This document shows positions 60,308 through 64,000 of a DNA stretch of 64,000 bases, piece after piece; position 1 is the stretch's first letter, and the number at the start of each line of letters is the position of its first letter. The DNA lies in the NCBI GenBank assembly GCA_020310875.1, contig CM035416.1, positions 79,668,778 to 79,732,777 of the forward strand, written 5' to 3'. The notes beneath the pieces were generated by a model that was not told where the DNA came from, made no database searches, and saw nothing but the letters and a program-made list of their open reading frames with translations. Both the position numbers and the translations under genes were made by a program. Source of the DNA: Ceratopteris richardii. Its lineage: Eukaryota > Streptophyta > Polypodiopsida > Polypodiales > Pteridaceae.

Positions 60308-61115
60308 ATGTGACTGTAGTACCAGCAGCTGATGCATCTATGGCTCGAAGGAACATGGTCCCTTTGCAACAATGCACCAAAATGTTGTACACATTTCTCT
60401 TTTGTATGTCCGTCCATCCATCACACATGATTGTGCATCCATACTTTGCCCATGTCTCTTTCATGGGCTCAAGCTCTCTCTCTAATGCTTCCTTTGTTTT
60501 TTTGAGCTCCATTGTCCTCGACTCTTCATAGGTAGACCCTTGCCAACGAAGGCCTAATAGTGATACCTTCTCAATGGCATTTCTCCATGCCGGTGTCGGT
60601 GAACATTAAAAGACAAACCACATTGTATAAAAGCTTTCATGACGGCTTGTGTGGTTTCTTGTTTACGTTGTTGTTGCAAGCTAGCACGTATAGATGCTCC
60701 TCCAAGAGAGCCAAGTGGGTGATCTTGTGGATCATGCTCTACTCTTGTACTCTTTCTTGGTGGCTCATGCTCTATGTCAATGTCTATGGAAGCCTCATGA
60801 GCTTGAGATGCTTGAGTTTGGGGATCACAAGAACCATGTGAACCGCTTGCAAATGATCTAGCTTGTGATTGGGCTCCACTATTCCTTCTACCTTGGGCTT
60901 TTTGAGCTACCCATGCCATTAGCTCTCCCTTTATAGCTTCGGGCATTGGCTCTTTGCAAGGTGCAACTCCTATGCCCTAACTCTTCCAAGGTGTGCCTTG
61001 ATCCTATCGGCTCCACTATAGCCACAAAGCTTGCAAGTCCATCTCTCACTATCCCCGGAGCCCACCTTCCTTGGCTTGTCACATATTCCAAACATGCTTG
61101 TTTTGCTTTAGGCAT
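60308..61115 (-). pseudogene. hAT transposase N-terminal exon, copy 1
   Basis: A BED-type finger is visible as WTCKLCGYSGADRIKAHL near 61000-61060. A frame change follows, then GIGVAPCKEPMPEAIKGELM, a Ser/Gln-rich linker and DUF659 (KYGCTIMCDGWTDIQKRNVY). The exon ends at the donor ACAT|GTGAGT (60308). Copy 1 has a further one-base frameshift at about 60600 that copy 2 lacks. Confidence 0.8.
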
Positions 61116-61258
61116 GTTGATGGAAGAGGTTAAAAGCTTGGAGAGGACTCAAGATAGGAAGCAATAGATAGGGGGGGCACGGGTGTGTGTGTAATAAACC
61201 TACCTTCTTTGAATCTTGCTTTGGATTGCTCTTGGACTGTGCGAAACTCGCTCTCGGG

Positions 61259-62716
61259 TCAAGTTCTCAATAGAGCATACTGCCTCGAAACGGCCTCATT
61301 TGAGGCAAAAAAATTTGTCTTTGTTCGCAACGCGTTGCGAACGTCGCAACGTTGCGTTGCGAACGCATCGCAACGCGTTGCGACGCAACACTGGTGAGAA
61401 GTAGGTGAAAAATTAGCCTCATCAGCAGGTGAGACTGAATAACCAGATTGAAATTTACTGCGCTTCCCTCGGAGCAAAGCCTTTTTATAGGAGACAGGGG
61501 TAAACCCATCATTGTCAACCACTCTCTTTCCTACTTCCTCTCCATTCTTCCTAGGAGGATCCTTTGGCGCACCCTCCCCCTCTCTTCTCTTATACACATT
61601 AAATTTTACTGGGTTAATCGGGGCTACTGGATGCGAGTGTTTTTCCACTGCTATTTCCACAATAGAGGGGAATTCTTCTTCTAGAAGCTTGCCCATAGCC
61701 ACACAATTACTTCCATTATCTGTGACCACCTGGACTACCTTTTCTATACCAATGTCCATGATAGCTTGACGGATATGGTCATAAATGAACCGACCTGTTT
61801 ACATATAACACAATGAATCATTAATCAATTGATAAATTATAATTTATCTTGACCTGTGCATGTGCCATGTGCATGTGCATGTACATACATACATGCCAAT
61901 GCACATTGCACATGCACATGCACATGCACATGCACATGCACATGCACATGCACATAATACATTGCACATGCACAAGTGACAATGCACATGCACATGCGAG
62001 ATGCCACATGCATGATTGATGATTGGCAATTGCACAATCAAATATAAACTGAAAATTCAGAAATCAGTTCACTCACATGTGACTGTAGTACCAGCAGCTG
62101 ATGCATCTATGGCTCGAAGGAACATGGTCCCTTTGCAACAATGCACCAAAATGTTGTACACATTTCTCTTTTGTATGTCCGTCCATCCATCACACATGAT
62201 TGTGCATCCATACTTTGCCCATGTCTCTTTCATGGGCTCAAGCTCTCTCTCTAATGCTTCCTTTGTTTTTTTGAGCTCCATTGTCCTCGACTCTTCATAG
62301 GTAGACCCTTGCCAACGAAGGCCTAATAGTGATACCTTCTCAATGGCATTTCTCCATGCCGGTGTTGGTGCAACATTAAAAGACAAACCACATTGTATAA
62401 AAGCTTTCATGACGGCTTGTGTGGTTTCTTGTTTACGTTGTTGTTGCAAGCTAGCACGTATAGATGCTCCTCCAAGAGAGCCAAGTGGGTGATCTTGTGG
62501 ATCATGCTCTACTCTTGTACTCTTTCTTGGTGGCTCATGCTCTATGTCAATGTCTATGGAAGCCTCATGAGCTTGAGATGCTTGAGTTTGGGGATCACAA
62601 GAACCATGTGAACCGCTTGCAAATGATCTAGCTTGTGATTGGGCTCCACTATTCCTTCTACCTTGGGCTTTTTGAGCTACCCATGCCATTAGCTCTCCCT
62701 TTATAGCTTCGGGCAT
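61259..62716 (-). CDS. Possible chimeric hAT-LINE gene at the duplication junction
   Basis: Exon 1 (62716-62077) encodes a Ser/Gln-rich linker and DUF659 of the hAT transposase. The intron 62076-61795 has donor CAT|GTGAGT and acceptor AACAG|GTCGG. Exon 2 (61794-61259) continues the transposase (VVQVVTDNGSNCVAMGKLLE) and at 61660 passes in frame into LINE ORF1 sequence (EIAVEKHSHPV), running through about 85 LINE codons and then about 47 codons of hAT terminal sequence to a stop. Splice phase is kept. Arisen by chance duplication; no expression evidence. It lacks the BED finger in frame, so it is not a working transposase; at most a novel fusion protein. Confidence 0.45.
61323..61393. repeat. 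hAT right terminal and subterminal repeat cluster, copy 1
   Basis: Contains the perfect palindromes GTTCGCAACGCGTTGCGAAC (61323-61342) and TCGCAACGCGTTGCGA (61368-61383), and ends ACGCAACACTG. A second copy is at 63093-63171 with 8 extra bases. Confidence 0.85.
61897..61951. repeat. CACATG array in the hAT intron, copy 2
   Basis: Shorter copy of 60119-60185. The 12-bp difference is slippage since the tandem duplication. Confidence 0.88.
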
Positions 62717-62885
62717 TGGCTCTTTGCAAGGTGCAACTCCTATGCCCTAACTCTTCCAAGGTGTGCCTTGATCCTATCGGCTCCACTATAGCCACAAAGC
62801 TTGCAAGTCCATCTCTCACTATCCCCGGAGCCCACCTTCCTTGGCTTGTCACATATTCCCAACATGCTTGTTTTGCTTTAGGCAT
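62077..62885 (-). pseudogene. hAT transposase N-terminal exon, copy 2
   Basis: Duplicate of 60308-61115. From MPEAIKGELMAW at 62716 the frame is open for 215 codons through DUF659 to the donor at 62077. The frameshift between the BED finger and this frame is shared with copy 1, so it predates the duplication. Confidence 0.8.
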
Positions 62886-63171
62886 GTTGATGGAAGAGGT
62901 TAAAAGCTTGGAGAGGACTCAAGATAGGAAGCAATAGATAGGGGGGGCACGGGTGTGTGTGTAATAAACCTACCTTCTTTGAATCTTGCTTTGGATTGCT
63001 CTTGGACTGTGCGAAACTCGCTCTCGGGTCAAGTTCTCAATAGAGCATACTGCCTCGAAACGGCCTCATTTGAGGCAAAAAAATTTGTCTTTGTTCGCAA
63101 CGCGTTGCGAACGTCGCAACGTTGCGACGTTGCGTTGCGAACGCATCGCAACGCGTTGCGACGCAACACTG

Positions 63172-63917
63172 GTGAGAAGTAGGTGAAAAATTAGCCTCAT
63201 CAGCAGGTGAGACTGAATAACCAGATTGAAATTTACTGCGCTTCCCTCGGAGCAAAGCCTTTTTATAGGAGACAGGGGTAAACCCATCATTGTCAACCAC
63301 TCTCTTTCCTACTTCCTCTCCATTCTTCCTAGGAGGATCCTTTGGCGCACCCTCCCCCTCTCTTCTCTTATACACATTAAATTTTACTGGGTTAATCGGG
63401 GCTACTGGATGCGAGTGTTTTTCCACTGCTATTTCTTTACCTTTATCGCCAATACCTTGTAGTAGAAGATATGTTCCTTGTTCTTCCAAAAGTTTGTTTC
63501 TCTGGTACGAGTATTTTACTCCCCGGGCAGGCAGGAATGAGGTTCACTCCTTCGCTTTTTAAAGTGGGGCAGTTTTTCGAATAATGCCATAAGTTGCCAC
63601 AATGAAAGCAAGACCCAGCCATGCTTCCCCATTGCATTAATTGCATGTGCAACATCCACTGCCACAGGAATACGAGTAGTAAAAAACAGAAGCAAACTCT
63701 GCTCATGAAACATCCGGGTCGAGTCCCAGATGAAGGAAGGGTCAATATCTACTTTCACGTCTCCTTGAACATTTTCATCAAGAGTTAAAGCATCTTCCAT
63801 CATTTCTTTTAGTTTATTCACATCAACCTTACTCTACTGAGAAGACTGAGAAACAACTTCTACCTCGTGAGAAGCATTGAGCTGAACTGTGTCCCCAAGT
63901 GAAGAAGAACATGCCAT
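63172..63917 (-). pseudogene. 5' part of LINE ORF1 with CCHC knuckle
   Basis: Begins at an ATG at 63917 (MACSSSLGDTVQL). It carries a CCHC knuckle CFHCGNLWHYSKNC at about 63570-63611 and a Lys/Arg/Glu-rich region VYKRREGEGAPKDPPRKNGE. LINE ORF1 proteins of this kind bind RNA in the cytoplasmic particle. An early in-frame stop and frame changes show decay. It runs to the hAT target-site copy at 63172-63179. Confidence 0.75.
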
Positions 63918-64000
63918 CTTTACCTAATCTGTGTACAGAAGAAGAAACCCTTCGAAAGCCTTCTGTTCTGAACCCGAAGCAGCCTTGTTCCTATCTAAAA

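Larger units (their letters stand above)
57416..61393 (-). mobile_element. hAT DNA transposon inserted in LINE ORF1
   Basis: The left end is CAAGGTTG at 57416. The right end, read inward on the minus strand, is CAGTGTTG from 61393; together they fit hAT terminal repeats. The 8-bp flanks GTCAGAAG (57408-57415) and GTGAGAAG (61394-61401) agree at 7 of 8 positions. Both ends are packed with GCAACG/CGTTGC motifs and 20-bp palindromes. A transposase gene on the minus strand contains a BED finger, DUF659 and a C-terminal part. About 3.98 kb. The transposase has at least one frameshift and one stop, so autonomous activity is unlikely. Confidence 0.88.
59878..63433. repeat. Recent ~1.77-kb tandem duplication spanning hAT and LINE
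   Basis: 59878-61657 is repeated at 61658-63433. The copies differ by a few substitutions, a 1-base and an 8-base indel and the length of the CACATG array. The copied unit holds the 5' half of the hAT, its right end and ~260 bp of LINE ORF1. At the junction ...GCTATTTC joins CACAATAGAGG with at most a base or two of microhomology, as expected for end-joining or replication slippage. Confidence 0.92.
53440..64000 (-). mobile_element. L1-type LINE interrupted by a hAT element
   Basis: Minus-strand order: ORF1 from 63917, ORF2 endonuclease (57306-56583), reverse transcriptase (55967-54904), a C-terminal region with zf-RVT finger (54907-53546) and a 3' end near 53440. Without the inserted hAT and the later tandem duplication, about 4.8 kb of LINE remains, close to a full plant L1. 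The 5' end lies beyond the window. ORF1 and ORF2 overlap by ATGA at 57306-57303. ORF2 contains several frameshifts and stops, so it is no longer functional. It probably sits in a large upstream intron of the REN1/PHGAP-like gene. Confidence 0.85.

Overview
The window looks like a repeat-dense stretch of a land-plant nuclear genome. Its one recognisable host gene is a ROP/Rho GTPase-activating protein of the REN1/PHGAP type, an architecture known from land plants. The Copia elements carry the plant-type primer site TGGTATCAGAGC, complementary to initiator-Met tRNA. The ~11 kb introns and several layers of nested insertion suggest a large genome. A fern or other large-genome lineage is a guess; the sequence alone does not settle the species.

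Layout. 1-3.3 kb: A/T-rich low-complexity DNA and a faint LINE remnant. 3.3-31.4 kb: a mosaic of LTR-retroelement fossils. Five copies of one Copia family (called CopA here) lie at 3330-5540 (+), 5833-8255 (+), 19307-20357 (-), 21565-26575 (-) and 26576-30242 (-). Between the second and third sits an apparently non-coding LARD-like element (8256-19306, -). It has in turn received a young, nearly whole Copia (CopB, 9618-15494, -) flanked by the 5-bp duplication CTTTC. CopA-4 carries a tandem TRIM (24876-25842) built LTR-internal-LTR-internal-LTR and flanked by CATTG. The TRIM's 140-bp LTR contains tRNA-like A and B boxes. A Ty3/gypsy fragment (30243-31400) follows.

31.4-37.0 kb: unassigned sequence, a proline-coding minisatellite, a 600-bp alternating purine/pyrimidine block, and three related tRNA-type SINEs, two with clear 12-bp target duplications.

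37.0-52.8 kb (- strand): fourteen proposed exons of the REN1/PHGAP-like gene. They cover the C-terminal half of the RhoGAP domain, an acidic/Ser-rich linker, the coiled coils and a C-terminal tail. A 10.97-kb intron (39546-50517) holds gypsy and Copia fossils. The PH domain and the arginine-finger half of RhoGAP are not visible and probably lie beyond the right edge.

53.0-64.0 kb: a compound microsatellite, then an L1-type LINE (- strand). Its ORF1 was interrupted by a hAT DNA transposon (57416-61393; 8-bp target duplication, 7 of 8 bases matching). A later tandem duplication of about 1.77 kb (59878-61657 copied to 61658-63433) copied the 5' half of the hAT with adjoining LINE ORF1. It left a hAT with one left end and two right ends, and an open frame in which a spliceable hAT transposase exon runs into LINE ORF1. 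I consider this chimera and the tRNA-box TRIM the most unusual things in the window.

The elements do not act as a pathway. The coherent units are the host ROP-GAP gene and the history of insertions around and inside it.
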